A stretch of DNA of 64,000 nucleotides from positions 124,001 through 188,000 of the forward strand of contig JAIQFK010000003.1 in assembly GCA_020073305.1 (NCBI GenBank). The letters run 5' to 3'. The position numbers and the translations under genes were made by a program. Under the pieces are notes generated by a model. That model did not search any database. It was not told the DNA's origin and saw nothing but the letters and a program-made list of their open reading frames with translations. Source of the DNA: Terriglobia bacterium. GTDB lineage: Bacteria > Acidobacteriota > Terriglobia > Bryobacterales > Bryobacteraceae. Of the stretch, positions 1 through 8,916 are shown piece after piece; position 1 is the stretch's first letter, and each line of letters begins with the position of its first letter.

Positions 1-900
1 AAGTTCGAGATCGTCGCCCTGGACGGAGTTTCGCTCGAGATCTCGCCGGGCGAGGTCTTTGGCCTCTTGGGACCGAACGGAGCGGGCAAGTCGACCACCA
101 TCGGAATCCTGACGACGCGCGTGCGGCCCACGGGCGGCGAGGCAAGGATCGGCCAGTTCGACGTTTGGCGGCAGCAGGTGGAGGCCAAGCGGCTGATCGG
201 TGTCGTGCAGCAGCGGCCGAATCTCGATTTCGCGTTGACAGCGCGCGAAATTCTGACGTTCCACGGCGCGTACTACGGCCTCCCGTCCGCGGAGCGCTCG
301 CACCGCGCTGCGGAACTGCTCGATAAATTCCAACTCACCGAGCGAGCCAACGACGTGGCGCGCAATTTCTCCGGCGGCATGATGCAGCGGCTTTCGATTG
401 CGCGGGCCATGATGCATGATCCGCAAGTGCTGTTTCTCGATGAGCCCAGCACCGGGCTCGATCCGCAAACCCGGCTGCTGCTTTGGGAGATCGTACGGGA
501 GTACAACCGCATCGGGAAGACCATTCTGCTGACCACACACAACATGGAGGAAGCGGATGCTCTCTGCCACCGCATCGCCATCATCGATCATGGCCGCGTC
601 ATCGCCCTGGACGCTCCGGCGGCGTTGAAGGCTTCGATCCCCGGCGGGTACCTGTTGCGGCTGCACGTCAGCCGGAGTACGACGGAACTGGTGGCGCGAC
701 TCGAAGCTATGGCGGGTGTGAGAGAAGCCCGGCAAAACGGCGACCGCATCGACCTGTATGCGGATCGCGGCGGGCCGCTGATCGGGCCGATTGCCGCGGC
801 GGTCGCGGAATCGGGCACGGAGCTTTACGATGTCCATATCTCCGAGCCGAGTCTTGAGAATCTGTTCCTGCATCACACCGGACGGAGCCTGCGCCAATGA
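1..900 (+). CDS. ABC transporter ATP-binding protein, DrrA/CcmA type (5' end outside window)
   Basis: ATPase subunit of an ABC-2 exporter; it would power export of a drug, lipid or glycan through the permease encoded next. The reading frame is open from base 1, so the true start lies upstream. Visible motifs in order: Walker A GPNGAGKST (about residue 24 of the visible part), signature NFSGGMMQRLS, Walker B VLFLDEPSTGLDP and the H-loop LLTTHNMEEAD, followed by a C-terminal extension of about 100 residues typical of DrrA-like ATPases. The stop overlaps the start of the permease gene by 4 bases (ATGA), so the two are translationally coupled. Family assignment is strong; the substrate cannot be read from sequence. 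Confidence 0.93.
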   Translation, partial: KFEIVALDGVSLEISPGEVFGLLGPNGAGKSTTIGILTTRVRPTGGEARIGQFDVWRQQVEAKRLIGVVQQRPNLDFALTAREILTFHGAYYGLPSAERSHRAAELLDKFQLTERANDVARNFSGGMMQRLSIARAMMHDPQVLFLDEPSTGLDPQTRLLLWEIVREYNRIGKTILLTTHNMEEADALCHRIAIIDHGRVIALDAPAALKASIPGGYLLRLHVSRSTTELVARLEAMAGVREARQNGDRIDLYADRGGPLIGPIAAAVAESGTELYDVHISEPSLENLFLHHTGRSLRQ

Positions 901-1667
901 ACTGGAAGACCTTTTTCGCGATGCTGGCGCGCGATGCGCATGTGGCGCGTCGCAACCTGGTTGCGCTGTTGCTGCAGACCATGCTGCAGCCTCTCCTGTT
1001 CGTGTTTATCTTCGGCCGCGTGATGACGTCGAGCGGTTTGATGCCCGAGAACTACAAGTCCATGCTGTTGCCCGGCATTATCGGGATGAGCATGGTGTTC
1101 ACGGGCATTCAGGCGGTGGCCATGCCGCTGATCGCCGAGTTTCAGTTTACCCACGAAATTGAAGACCGCCTGCTGGCGCCGATGCGCATCGAGTGGCTGG
1201 CCGTGGAGAAGGTGCTGGCGGGGATGCTGCAGGCCCTGGTGGCCGGCGGATTTGTGGTGCCGGCGTCGTGGCTGCTGTTGGGGAAGGGAGTTGCGCTCAG
1301 CCTCAATCAGCCGCTGCTGTTCGCCGGCGTTCTCGTTCTGGTGGCGCTGTTCGCCTCTGCCGGCGGACTCACGTTGGGATGCAGCGTGAATCAGACGCAA
1401 ATCGGATTGATGTTCAGTCTGCTGCTGGCGCCGATGATCTCGTTCGGATGCATCTATTATCCTTGGAGCGCACTGAGCGCTTTTCCCGTGATTCAGAAGC
1501 TGGTGCTTTTGAATCCCCTGGTGTATGCGAGCGAAGGATTGCGCGCGACACTCGCGCCACAATACGGCCACATTCCGCTGGCTGTCGTGATGGGAGCGCT
1601 GCTGGCGATCGACGCCGCGTTGATCGCCGCGGGACTGAGGCAGTTTTACCAGAAGGCGGTGAGCTGA
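897..1667 (+). CDS. ABC-2 type transporter permease
   Basis: Membrane partner of the preceding ATPase. The 256-residue product has about six hydrophobic segments, starting near residue 20, and ends with a short cytosolic tail, the usual size for DrrB/NodJ-like ABC-2 permeases. The sequence around residues 55-80 (LLPGIIGMSMVFTGIQA) and the loop before the last helix (LNPLVYASEGLRATL) are characteristic of the family. The start codon overlaps the ATPase stop (ATGA), which fixes the start. Drug or polysaccharide export is possible; the substrate is unknown. Confidence 0.9.
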   Translation: MNWKTFFAMLARDAHVARRNLVALLLQTMLQPLLFVFIFGRVMTSSGLMPENYKSMLLPGIIGMSMVFTGIQAVAMPLIAEFQFTHEIEDRLLAPMRIEWLAVEKVLAGMLQALVAGGFVVPASWLLLGKGVALSLNQPLLFAGVLVLVALFASAGGLTLGCSVNQTQIGLMFSLLLAPMISFGCIYYPWSALSAFPVIQKLVLLNPLVYASEGLRATLAPQYGHIPLAVVMGALLAIDAALIAAGLRQFYQKAVS

Positions 1668-1702
1668 AGCGCGGGAGCAGGCAGGCGGGCGAATGAAACA
1701 GG

Positions 1703-2029
1703 CTACTTGCTTTTTTCCAGGCGGAACCGGGCCTCGGCCTTCTCTAGCTCACGCCAGGCCTTTTTCACCGCTTCGATCTTCTTCAGGTCCAGGGTTCCAT
1801 CGTTGTAGGAATCGGCAAAGTCATTCAGCGATTTCGTCAGACGATTGAAGCGGGTGGCGAATTGATAGCGTTGGCATGCCACTTCCGGTGTAGGCTGCGC
1901 ACTTTCCGGAAGGGACGCAGCATCGACGACTGGCGGCATGGTGGCGGCGACTCTCGAGTGCGGGCCAGGTATGTGGTCTGTCCACACACTCTGGGTAAAA
2001 AGCGTAACGAACAATAAAGCGGACGACAT
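1703..2029 (-). CDS. small secreted protein of unknown function
   Basis: Not recognised. The product of about 108 residues begins with a hydrophobic signal peptide (MSSALLFVTLFTQSVW) and has a charged, probably helical C-terminal half rich in Lys, Glu and Arg, consistent with a short coiled coil. I chose the ATG at 2029 over a TTG 12 codons upstream because a GGAGAG lies 8 bases before it and the signal peptide then sits at the N terminus. It is convergent with the ABC exporter genes. It may be a real short periplasmic protein, but homologues would be needed for certainty. Confidence 0.5.
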   Translation of the reverse strand: MSSALLFVTLFTQSVWTDHIPGPHSRVAATMPPVVDAASLPESAQPTPEVACQRYQFATRFNRLTKSLNDFADSYNDGTLDLKKIEAVKKAWRELEKAEARFRLEKSK

Positions 2030-2187
2030 AAGCTGAACTCTCCGGGCGAGGGCGGTGAAAGACAACTCGCCGTGTGTAACGACCTACAATTCTTCATATC
2101 GGCGGATTCGGGAACGGAATTAGCCGTTCTGGCCGGGCCGGAACGCGGGAGTCCGCGCCGCGAGCCAAAGCGCTACACTCGTACTCT

Positions 2188-2970
2188 ATGTGGACCCGGC
2201 TCCCGATTTTTCTGATGGCCGCCAGCCTGTTCGCCCAACAGGGGGCGCAGTTCGATGACGGGGACGCGCACGGCGATGCGCCCTATCTCCTCGATGCAGG
2301 TTGGAGGCCGCTTTTCAACGACAGCGATCTTTCGGGATGGCACGGCCTGGGCAAACCCAACGAGTGGCTGACGACGCGCGCGATTTTGTGGGAGCGGCTG
2401 CTTGGCCCGACGCGGCTGGTCCCTATGGGGGGACCTGGCGACAGGATGCTGAACGGCCCGCACGGCCGCACGGTGAACCTGGTTACGGATCAGAGATTCG
2501 GAGACGTGGAGCTGTACCTGGAATTCATGCTGGCCAAGGGATCGAATTCCGGCGTGTATCTGCACGGACTCTATGAAGTTCAGATCTTCGACAGCTACGG
2601 ATCGACCGAGCCGGTGACGTCTTCCGATTGCGGCGGCATCTATCACCGCTGGATCGATAATAAGGGCGTAGGCGGATCGGCGCCCAGCCGTAATGCCAGC
2701 CGGCGGCCGGGCGAGTGGCAGTCGTATCACATCTGGTTCCGTGCGCCGCGTTTCGATGCATCGGGAACCAAGACGGAGAACGCGAAGTACATTCGCGTGG
2801 TTTTCAATGGGCTTTCGGTGCAGGAAAACGTCGAGGTGGACGGCCCCACGCGCGCGGCCATGGATATCCCCGAGGCGCCGATGAATCCCATCATGCTGCA
2901 AGGCGACCACGGGCCGGTGGCGTTCCGGAACATTTATTGGAGGGCGCTGCGGAAGATTGGGGAGAGGTAA
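2188..2970 (+). CDS. DUF1080 (3-keto-disaccharide hydrolase domain) secreted protein
   Basis: 260 residues with an N-terminal signal peptide (MWTRLPIFLMAASLFAQ) followed by a single DUF1080 domain, a concanavalin-like beta-sandwich. Family hallmarks visible are GWRPLFNDSDLSGWHG near residue 38, the DVELYLEFMLAKGSNSGVYL stretch near residue 110, and the VFNGLSVQENVEVDGPTR region near residue 210. Members of this family in Planctomycetes and Acidobacteria act on 3-keto-glycosides or related glycans in the periplasm. No Shine-Dalgarno is evident; a TACACT hexamer ends 9 bases before the ATG, suggesting a leaderless or very short-leader transcript. Confidence 0.85.
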   Translation: MWTRLPIFLMAASLFAQQGAQFDDGDAHGDAPYLLDAGWRPLFNDSDLSGWHGLGKPNEWLTTRAILWERLLGPTRLVPMGGPGDRMLNGPHGRTVNLVTDQRFGDVELYLEFMLAKGSNSGVYLHGLYEVQIFDSYGSTEPVTSSDCGGIYHRWIDNKGVGGSAPSRNASRRPGEWQSYHIWFRAPRFDASGTKTENAKYIRVVFNGLSVQENVEVDGPTRAAMDIPEAPMNPIMLQGDHGPVAFRNIYWRALRKIGER

Positions 2971-2974
2971 GACT

Positions 2975-3469
2975 CTAGGGATTGACGATGCGGTGCAAGT
3001 CGAGCGGTGGAGGTGCTACCGGTGTCTGACTCAGCATCACGTGGACCTGCCCTCGATGGTGCGTCTGGTGATTGAACAGATGACTGCATGCGACCTGCGC
3101 CGTATCCACGTAGTCATTGCCCCGATTATTTGTGTAAGCGAACGACCGGCTCCAAAAAGCGGCGTCGAGCCCCGCGAAGAACGACTCGATCCGCGCATCT
3201 TCCCGCGCCCTCGCGCTCTGCAGTTCTGAGAAATCATCGTACAGGATCTCGTTGAGAGGCGGGGTAACGCGATCGCCCGTCTGGAACAATCTCATCCACC
3301 TTCGATCACCCAGCAGAATGTGATTCAACAATGCATGAATGCTGCCGCAGGAGCCGGCGCGTGGCTTCCGGTACTCGGCGTCATCCAACTGCGCACATTT
3401 CGCAAAGAGGCGCTCGTTCGCTATGCGGTTGTAGCGGGCGAGCATTTGAAAATGAGTTGCTAAGGTCAT
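2975..3469 (-). CDS. DinB family protein
   Basis: 164-residue four-helix-bundle protein of the DinB/YfiT superfamily. The N terminus (HFQMLARYNRIANERL) and the conserved metal-binding histidines, HALLNHILLGDRRW near residue 47 and the C-terminal HLFNHQTHHRGQVH near residue 130, are the family's three-His site. DinB-like proteins include metal-dependent thiol (mycothiol, bacillithiol, glutathione) transferases; the substrate here is unknown. It is convergent with the DUF1080 gene with only 4 bases between stops. No strong ribosome binding site is visible before the ATG. Confidence 0.85.
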   Translation of the reverse strand: MTLATHFQMLARYNRIANERLFAKCAQLDDAEYRKPRAGSCGSIHALLNHILLGDRRWMRLFQTGDRVTPPLNEILYDDFSELQSARAREDARIESFFAGLDAAFWSRSFAYTNNRGNDYVDTAQVACSHLFNHQTHHRGQVHVMLSQTPVAPPPLDLHRIVNP

Positions 3470-3712
3470 TCACTTGAGATTACATCTGATTACAATAGGC
3501 GCGAGGGGTCTCGATCAGGAATGGAGGTTGGTGGCGTGCGGCGAGATCTGCTGAGTTTCCGATAACCTCACTGCCATGATCCTCGGACCGGGCCGACTGG
3601 GACCGTCGTGTAGACGGTTTACGCGTTTTCGGACACGAGGGCTGGTCTATTCCTCAGACCATCACTCCTGCTGATCCCACTTTTTAATCCACGGGTGGAT
3701 ACAATCTAGGCG

Positions 3713-4204
3713 ATGCGATGCGCATTGGTTCTTCTGCTACTCGCGCTCGTGGGCTGTCGCGGCATTGTGACGTGGGGAACTGTATACTCTTCGGTCTCCC
3801 GAAACGGCGAAGTCGAACTACTGGTCCAGGAGAAGGGGTGCTTTGCCGACTGTGCAGTTCAGGTCATCGTGAAGCGCGGCTGGCGCACTGAGCAGATTGC
3901 GTGGAAATCGGATTGTGTCATCAATTTCGCTCACGCCGACTGGGTGGGTAACATCGTTGCGGTGTTCGTCGATGGCGGCTACTGCGGTCAGATCAAAGCG
4001 GCGTACGACATAAGTTCCCGCCGCGCGGTAGATTTCAGATCAACAGAACGGTGGCTAAGCACCTCAATCATCAAGGCATACTGCGTGACACCTCAAGAAC
4101 TTCAAACCGATAACGGCGATGTTTTCGCGTGGGCCACTTACCCGGGCGATGGCAATCCACGCCGCAGTATGGACGAGTTTCGGAGGCGATACCCCGGACC
4201 GTAA
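3713..4204 (+). CDS. putative lipoprotein of unknown function
   Basis: 163 residues with a clear type II signal: a hydrophobic run followed by the lipobox LVGC at residues 12-15. The mature part has several cysteines (for example CFADCAVQV and a GGYCGQI stretch), suggesting disulfides in an exported domain. No family recognised. There is no Shine-Dalgarno; a TACAAT hexamer (3700-3705) ends seven bases before the ATG, so transcription may begin at or near the start codon. Confidence 0.65.
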   Translation: MRCALVLLLLALVGCRGIVTWGTVYSSVSRNGEVELLVQEKGCFADCAVQVIVKRGWRTEQIAWKSDCVINFAHADWVGNIVAVFVDGGYCGQIKAAYDISSRRAVDFRSTERWLSTSIIKAYCVTPQELQTDNGDVFAWATYPGDGNPRRSMDEFRRRYPGP

Positions 4205-4387
4205 CTCGTCGTGGGCTGTTCAAGGGCAGTTGGCCACTAGTCGCTAGCTCGGACACGTGGTCGGAACGGAAAACGGTCTTATCGGAACGCGCTGATCCTA
4301 GACGCGCCGTCTGTTGATCGCCAGTTATTGAGCGGTAGGGACCGCACTCTTATCCAGATCTGCGCTGTATATTCGTTGTAGATCGAT

Positions 4388-5161
4388 ATGCCGAGCAATA
4401 CGCGCGTGGCCACATGGGGGAATAGCCTGGCGGTGAGGATTCCGCGGGCCATTGTCAGGGAGGCGCGGTTGGCCGAAGGCGACCGGCTGTCGTGCGTTCT
4501 CGCCAGCGATGGCAGTATCGTGCTGCGACACCGGAAGTATTTGCTCGATCGGCTTGTCGCTGCCATCAGGCCGGGGAACCGTCATCACGAAACCGATTGG
4601 GGGGCGCCGAAAGGCAGGGAAGGTAGTGGCTACTCACTCCGCAGCGCTGTCGCTGGATCGAGCCGCAAACCGCGCCGCAAGGGCACGCAGACCGCCACGG
4701 GCGTCACGGCCAGAAAGAACAAGATCACCAAAGCGTACATCGCGGGCGAGACGGCGGATTCCGTGTTCGTGAGCGACCGGATGGTGGTGCTCGCGGCTAG
4801 TCCGAGACCGAGACCGGCGGTCAGTCCGGCTGCTACCCAAAGGCTCGTCGTACCTAGAACGGCCTTGACGATGTCGCCGCGCCCGGCGCCCAGGGCGATG
4901 CGGATGGCGATTTCGCTGGTGCGCTGCGAGACCAGGAAGGAGATCACGCTGTACATGCCGGCAGCGGCCATCGCCAGTGCGAGCAGCGCAAAGGCGCTCA
5001 CCAAAGAAGCCTGGAACCGCGGCTCGGCAACGGAGCGGGTAAGAACTTGCTCCATGGTCCTGACGTTGAATACCGTCTGTTCGGGGTACGAGGACCGGAT
5101 GGCTGCTTTGACGCTGTTCACCATCTGCCCTTGCGGTAACGCGGAACGCACTAACAGGTAA
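4388..5161 (+). CDS. MazE/AbrB-type antitoxin domain with run-on 3' end
   Basis: The first 78 codons (to about 4621) are a SpoVT/AbrB-fold MazE-like antitoxin: TWGNSLAVRIPRAIV at residues 9-23, EGDRLSCVLASDGSIVLRH as the second beta strand set, and DWGAPKGRE, which in the family is followed within about two residues by the stop. Here the stop is missing in frame (a TAG sits at 4624 in another frame), so the frame continues for about 180 codons antisense to the neighbouring permease gene. That tail is probably not conserved. No MazF toxin follows. Likely a remnant of a toxin-antitoxin pair, or a solitary antitoxin with a 3' frameshift. Confidence 0.55.
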   Translation: MPSNTRVATWGNSLAVRIPRAIVREARLAEGDRLSCVLASDGSIVLRHRKYLLDRLVAAIRPGNRHHETDWGAPKGREGSGYSLRSAVAGSSRKPRRKGTQTATGVTARKNKITKAYIAGETADSVFVSDRMVVLAASPRPRPAVSPAATQRLVVPRTALTMSPRPAPRAMRMAISLVRCETRKEITLYMPAAAIASASSAKALTKEAWNRGSATERVRTCSMVLTLNTVCSGYEDRMAALTLFTICPCGNAERTNR

Positions 5162-7062
5162 GCGTCCGGCAGATAAAGCTGCCGGTACGACAAATAACAC
5201 ACCGGAAAAGGGGCGGTCTCGAGATTGCGCATGCGCACGTCTCCCGCCACTCCCACAATCGTGATCGTTTCTCCGGGGCCGTAGCCGGGAAATAACTGTC
5301 GCCCCACGGGGTTGCGGACTCCGGCCCGGCGCGCGAATTCCTGGCTCACGATCGCGACCGGCTCCCGGCCGCGCATATCGTCCTCACGGAACGAACGCCC
5401 GGCAAGGAGCGGAATTTTTAGCGTGCGAAAGTAATCTGGGCTGACACTGTTGCTGTACGCGGGATATCCGACTTCGCCCGAGGGGACCGGTTCCCCAACG
5501 ATGCGTATCACGCCACCCCACTTGGGTAGAAGCGGCGGAGCCCAGGCGATGGCAGCGGCATCCACTCCCGGTAGCGCTTGGATCCTCTGGAGGTAGTTCT
5601 GATAGGCCCGGCTCGGATCCGGCCGCAGCGCTTGCTCCCGCTCGGGCGATAGCCGCAATTGCATGACAGTCATCTGATCGGCATCGACACCGACCGGAGT
5701 CGAGATCAGGTTCCAGAGGTTTCTTCCGATCAGCCCCGCTGCGCACAGCAGGAACATGGACAGCGCGGCTTCGACCGCGAGCATCCCGTGGCGCCACCGG
5801 CTTCCCGATCCGATGGAACGTGCGCCGAGGGACGGGCCCAGGGTCGACATGCTTCCCTTCACGGCCGGAACGATCGTGAAAACGAGGGCCGACAGCACCG
5901 ACAACGCGAGCATAAAGCCCATCACGCGGACGTCCACTTGCGCGGATTCGAAAATCGGGCTGCGTTCCGGCAGCAATCTAACGAGAAGGCGCACGATCCA
6001 CCGGGCGAGCAGCAACCCCGCCGTCCCGCCGCAAACGGACAGAACCAGACCCTCGAGAAGAAACTGGCGGATGAGGCGCTGCTGGGTGGCGCCCAGCGCC
6101 GCGCGAATCGCGACCTCTCGGCTGCGGCACAGACCGCGCGCGATCAGCAGTTGCGCTGTATTGGCGCACGCAATCATAAGCAGTACGGAGACGCCTCCGA
6201 CCAGCAGCCACAGCAGCGGCCGTTGCGTCCCCACAATGGCGTCCCGCAGCGGGTGCACTTCAAAGGAAAGGCTGGTGGGTTTGCCATCGGGATCGCGAAA
6301 CGCCTCGGGATTCGCATTGACCAGCGACTGAGCGATGCTCTGCAACTCGGCTTTCGCCTGCTCGGGCGTTCTTCCATGGCGCAGGTGTGCGAGCACACGC
6401 CCCCCGAGCCCGCCTGGTCCCGCGCGATAGGAGCGTTCCACCGGAAACGGAACGTAAATATCCGCCGGCTCGGAAATGCCGAGCGTCGGATAATCGAAAT
6501 GGAACGCGGCCGGGAGTACTCCGACCACTACGGCAGTTTGGCCGTCAAGCTTGAGAGTTCGGCCGATTACGCCAGGGTCGGCTGCCATTTTCGTGCGCCA
6601 GAAGGCGTTGCTGAGCACTACGACGGGTGTCAGGCCCGGCTGATTCTCTTCGGCGGAAAACGTCCGGCCCAGCGATGCGTTCACGCCGAGCAGCGGGAAC
6701 AGAGACGCTGTGACGCGCGCTCCGTAGACACGAACCGGCTCTTCGGTTCCGGTGAGTTGCATATCGCGGTACTCGAGCAAGGCCAGTTGCTGGAGTTCGC
6801 GGCTGCGCGCCCGCAGCTCCGCAAATTCCCAAATGTTCGGGTCCCAGCCGGTGCTTCCGATCACAGTGACCAGCCGGTCCGCATCGCGATACGGAAGAGG
6901 GTCCAGGAAAGCTGCTTTCAGCAGAGTGAAAATCGCCGCCGCGCCGCCCAGCCCCAGAGCGAGCACAGCGACAATCAGCGAGGACAGACCGGCGTCCCGC
7001 CACAGCAAAACCGCGCCATGGCGCAGGTCCTGAAGCGCTGATGCAAGCCACGGAATTCTCAT
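4630..7062 (-). CDS. ABC transporter permease, acidobacterial ADOP/MacB-like family
   Basis: 810 residues with the duplicated FtsX architecture of ADOP permeases: an N-terminal helix after a short cytosolic lead (LRHGAVLLWRDAGLSSLI), a MacB-like periplasmic domain, three central helices (LLWLLVGGVSVLLMIACANTA), a second periplasmic domain, and three C-terminal helices closing with the hallmark LRRGLRLDPATALRSE. Such permeases are abundant in Acidobacteria and usually lack an adjacent ATPase gene. Its start overlaps the stop of the small secreted protein gene by 4 bases (ATGA), making it the last gene of the GntR-SPFH operon. Function is inferred as mechanotransmission or efflux; substrate unknown. 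Confidence 0.9.
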   Translation of the reverse strand: MRIPWLASALQDLRHGAVLLWRDAGLSSLIVAVLALGLGGAAAIFTLLKAAFLDPLPYRDADRLVTVIGSTGWDPNIWEFAELRARSRELQQLALLEYRDMQLTGTEEPVRVYGARVTASLFPLLGVNASLGRTFSAEENQPGLTPVVVLSNAFWRTKMAADPGVIGRTLKLDGQTAVVVGVLPAAFHFDYPTLGISEPADIYVPFPVERSYRAGPGGLGGRVLAHLRHGRTPEQAKAELQSIAQSLVNANPEAFRDPDGKPTSLSFEVHPLRDAIVGTQRPLLWLLVGGVSVLLMIACANTAQLLIARGLCRSREVAIRAALGATQQRLIRQFLLEGLVLSVCGGTAGLLLARWIVRLLVRLLPERSPIFESAQVDVRVMGFMLALSVLSALVFTIVPAVKGSMSTLGPSLGARSIGSGSRWRHGMLAVEAALSMFLLCAAGLIGRNLWNLISTPVGVDADQMTVMQLRLSPEREQALRPDPSRAYQNYLQRIQALPGVDAAAIAWAPPLLPKWGGVIRIVGEPVPSGEVGYPAYSNSVSPDYFRTLKIPLLAGRSFREDDMRGREPVAIVSQEFARRAGVRNPVGRQLFPGYGPGETITIVGVAGDVRMRNLETAPFPVCYLSYRQLYLPDAYLLVRSALPQGQMVNSVKAAIRSSYPEQTVFNVRTMEQVLTRSVAEPRFQASLVSAFALLALAMAAAGMYSVISFLVSQRTSEIAIRIALGAGRGDIVKAVLGTTSLWVAAGLTAGLGLGLAASTTIRSLTNTESAVSPAMYALVILFFLAVTPVAVCVPLRRGLRLDPATALRSE

Positions 7063-7451
7063 GGCTGGCGCAACATGCGCACTGAGAGGCCGTCGGGAAC
7101 GTTGCGGAGCGTGCCTGCGTTAACGCCCGTCATTTCGAAGACGAACTTCACGTTGGGACCGTATTCCGGGCTGTCATGACGCACGTGGTGCCTGACCTCG
7201 AAGGTCATGCGCTTGCCTTCCGTGGCAACCTGAAGCAGGTCGCAGTTGGCTTGGCCGTCGACGCGAGCTCCTTTGTCGTCCTTGCGGATCAGGTAAAAGA
7301 CGATCGAGCCGGAGAGCTTGCCGTGGTCCTCTCTTACGGTTAGAGTGGCGCCGGGCAGGCCCTCGAGCTTTCCCTGCCAGCGGCCAGCGAACGGCGAGCC
7401 GGCCCAAAGAGAACCGGCTGCCAGCACGAATATGAGTAACGCGCGTGTCAT
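7059..7451 (-). CDS. small secreted protein of unknown function
   Basis: 130 residues: signal peptide MTRALLIFVLAAGSLWAG, then a compact beta-rich domain (FAGRWQGKLEGLPGATLTV and GKLSGSIVFYLI) resembling the lipocalin-like fold of small acidobacterial secreted proteins. I chose the ATG at 7451 because AAGGAG precedes it by about 8 bases and it then overlaps the upstream methyltransferase stop by 4 bases; an earlier in-frame start at 7475 would place the signal peptide inside. Translationally coupled on both sides, so it belongs to the GntR operon. Function unknown. Confidence 0.7.
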   Translation of the reverse strand: MTRALLIFVLAAGSLWAGSPFAGRWQGKLEGLPGATLTVREDHGKLSGSIVFYLIRKDDKGARVDGQANCDLLQVATEGKRMTFEVRHHVRHDSPEYGPNVKFVFEMTGVNAGTLRNVPDGLSVRMLRQP

Positions 7452-8002
7452 CGAAGTGCTCCTTGTGGACGCCATGCATGCATGTGCGGCGCCCAGCGGC
7501 GGACATTCTTGCAGTATTCTTCATACTCGGCGCCGAACATCTTCCGCAGCGTGGGCTCCTCATACAACAACACGAACGAAACCACGAACAGCACAATGAC
7601 TAACGCGGCCACGAGAACGGCCACGTTCGCCCGTCCGAAGACCACCCACAGCCCGGCCCATCCTAAAATGAATCCCAAGTACATCGGATTCCGCACATAT
7701 CGATAGAACCCCACCACAACCAGCCTCGTCGGCGGAGCCATCGGCGCCGGCGTTCCGTGTCCCGTCCGGCCGAAGTCCCACACGCACCGCAGCGCCACCG
7801 CGAAACCAAGCACCGAGGGCACGACTGCAATCCAGCGCCATCGCGCCGCACCCGCCGTGTCCACGTGAAAGCCCAGCCAGGACGGTAGTAACCAAAACCA
7901 GAGCGCAAAGAATGCAGCGCCCACCGCCAGCGAGGCAACTGCTGCCGGCCAATTTTCGCCATCATTTGTAGACCGCGAAGTCACAACCGCTCTGCCTGTC
8001 AT
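7448..8002 (-). CDS. isoprenylcysteine carboxyl methyltransferase-like membrane protein
   Basis: 184-residue integral membrane protein with about five helices and the ICMT/phospholipid-methyltransferase signature in its C-terminal half: GFYRYVRNPMYLGFILGW and the closing EEPTLRKMFGAEYEEYC, which bind S-adenosylmethionine in this superfamily. Bacterial members methylate small membrane-associated substrates that are mostly unknown. The start at 8002 is set by a perfect GGAGGT spaced three bases from ATG; longer frames upstream are shadows of the SPFH gene. Second gene downstream of the SPFH gene with an 11-base gap. Confidence 0.82.
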   Translation of the reverse strand: MTGRAVVTSRSTNDGENWPAAVASLAVGAAFFALWFWLLPSWLGFHVDTAGAARWRWIAVVPSVLGFAVALRCVWDFGRTGHGTPAPMAPPTRLVVVGFYRYVRNPMYLGFILGWAGLWVVFGRANVAVLVAALVIVLFVVSFVLLYEEPTLRKMFGAEYEEYCKNVRRWAPHMHAWRPQGALR

Positions 8003-8013
8003 ATGACCTCCAT

Positions 8014-8913
8014 CTACTGTTTGTTCAGCGCCGCGGTGCCCAACAGACCGCCGAGGCCCATGGTTTCCACCGCCGACGAGGGCACAATCACCATCGATCC
8101 TTTCTCTTTGATGGCCTCGTACAGCATGTTCATAGCGCGCAGATGCAATGCGATGGGGTTTTGCTGATAGACCTGCGCGGCTTGAGCGAACTTGTCGGAG
8201 ATCTCGGTTTCCGCGGTGCCCAGGATGATGCGCGCCTGGCGCTCGCGCTCGGCCTGCGCCTGGCGCGACATGGCATCCTCGAGCGCGGGAGGAATGTGTA
8301 CGTCGCGGATCTCGACTGAATGCACGGTAATGCCCCAGGGGTTGGTCTTGCCGTCCAGAATGCGCTGCAGTTCGTGACCGAGGGTTTCCCGCTCGGTAAT
8401 CATCTGCGCCAGCTCGTGGCGTCCGATGGATTCGCGCAGCGCCGTCTGCGCGCTCAGGGTGATGGCCTGCTGGAAGTCCTGCACCTCTAGAATGCACTTC
8501 TCGGCATCCCACACCAGCCAGAAGACGATGGCGTCGACATTCACGGGAACGGTGTCGCGGGTGAGCGCGGATTCGGCATGCACGTCGGTGACGCGGACGC
8601 GCTGGTCGACGTAGCGGCTGACGGTATCGACCACGGGCACGATGAGAAACAGGCCGGGACCGCGCAGGCCGCGATAACGTCCCAGCCGCAGCACGGCGGC
8701 CTTTTCCCACTGCTTAGCCACCTGGATGGCGAATAGAAAGTACATGCCGATGATGAGCGCGGTGAATACCGGAGCGGGGTGGTTCAAGATCACCGCGACC
8801 ACAAAACCCGCCGCCAGCAGCAGGAAAAAGACGAACAGGCCCGGGCCGCTAACGTAAACGGGCGAGCCGCTTTTCTCGTGAGCCACATTCTTCAAAGAGC
8901 CTGGAAGTATCAT
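8014..8913 (-). CDS. SPFH/Band 7 (stomatin, slipin-like) membrane protein
   Basis: 299 residues: two closely spaced hydrophobic segments near residues 25-65 form a membrane hairpin, followed by the SPFH domain (KQWEKAAVLRLGRYRGLRGPGLFLIVPVVDTV), the conserved LRESIGRHELAQMITERE helix and a coiled-coil-rich C terminus with the HIPPALEDAMSRQAQAERER stretch typical of slipins. Such proteins oligomerise into membrane scaffolds and often sit beside NfeD or proteases; here no NfeD partner is present, and the neighbours are a GntR regulator and a methyltransferase. Confident at family level. Confidence 0.92.
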   Translation of the reverse strand: MILPGSLKNVAHEKSGSPVYVSGPGLFVFFLLLAAGFVVAVILNHPAPVFTALIIGMYFLFAIQVAKQWEKAAVLRLGRYRGLRGPGLFLIVPVVDTVSRYVDQRVRVTDVHAESALTRDTVPVNVDAIVFWLVWDAEKCILEVQDFQQAITLSAQTALRESIGRHELAQMITERETLGHELQRILDGKTNPWGITVHSVEIRDVHIPPALEDAMSRQAQAERERQARIILGTAETEISDKFAQAAQVYQQNPIALHLRAMNMLYEAIKEKGSMVIVPSSAVETMGLGGLLGTAALNKQ

Positions 8914-8916
8914 ATT

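Noticed and set aside
5659-7041. Long plus-strand frame opposite the first ADOP permease
   Set aside because: Same shadow effect; composition is Arg/Gln/His-rich without a domain.
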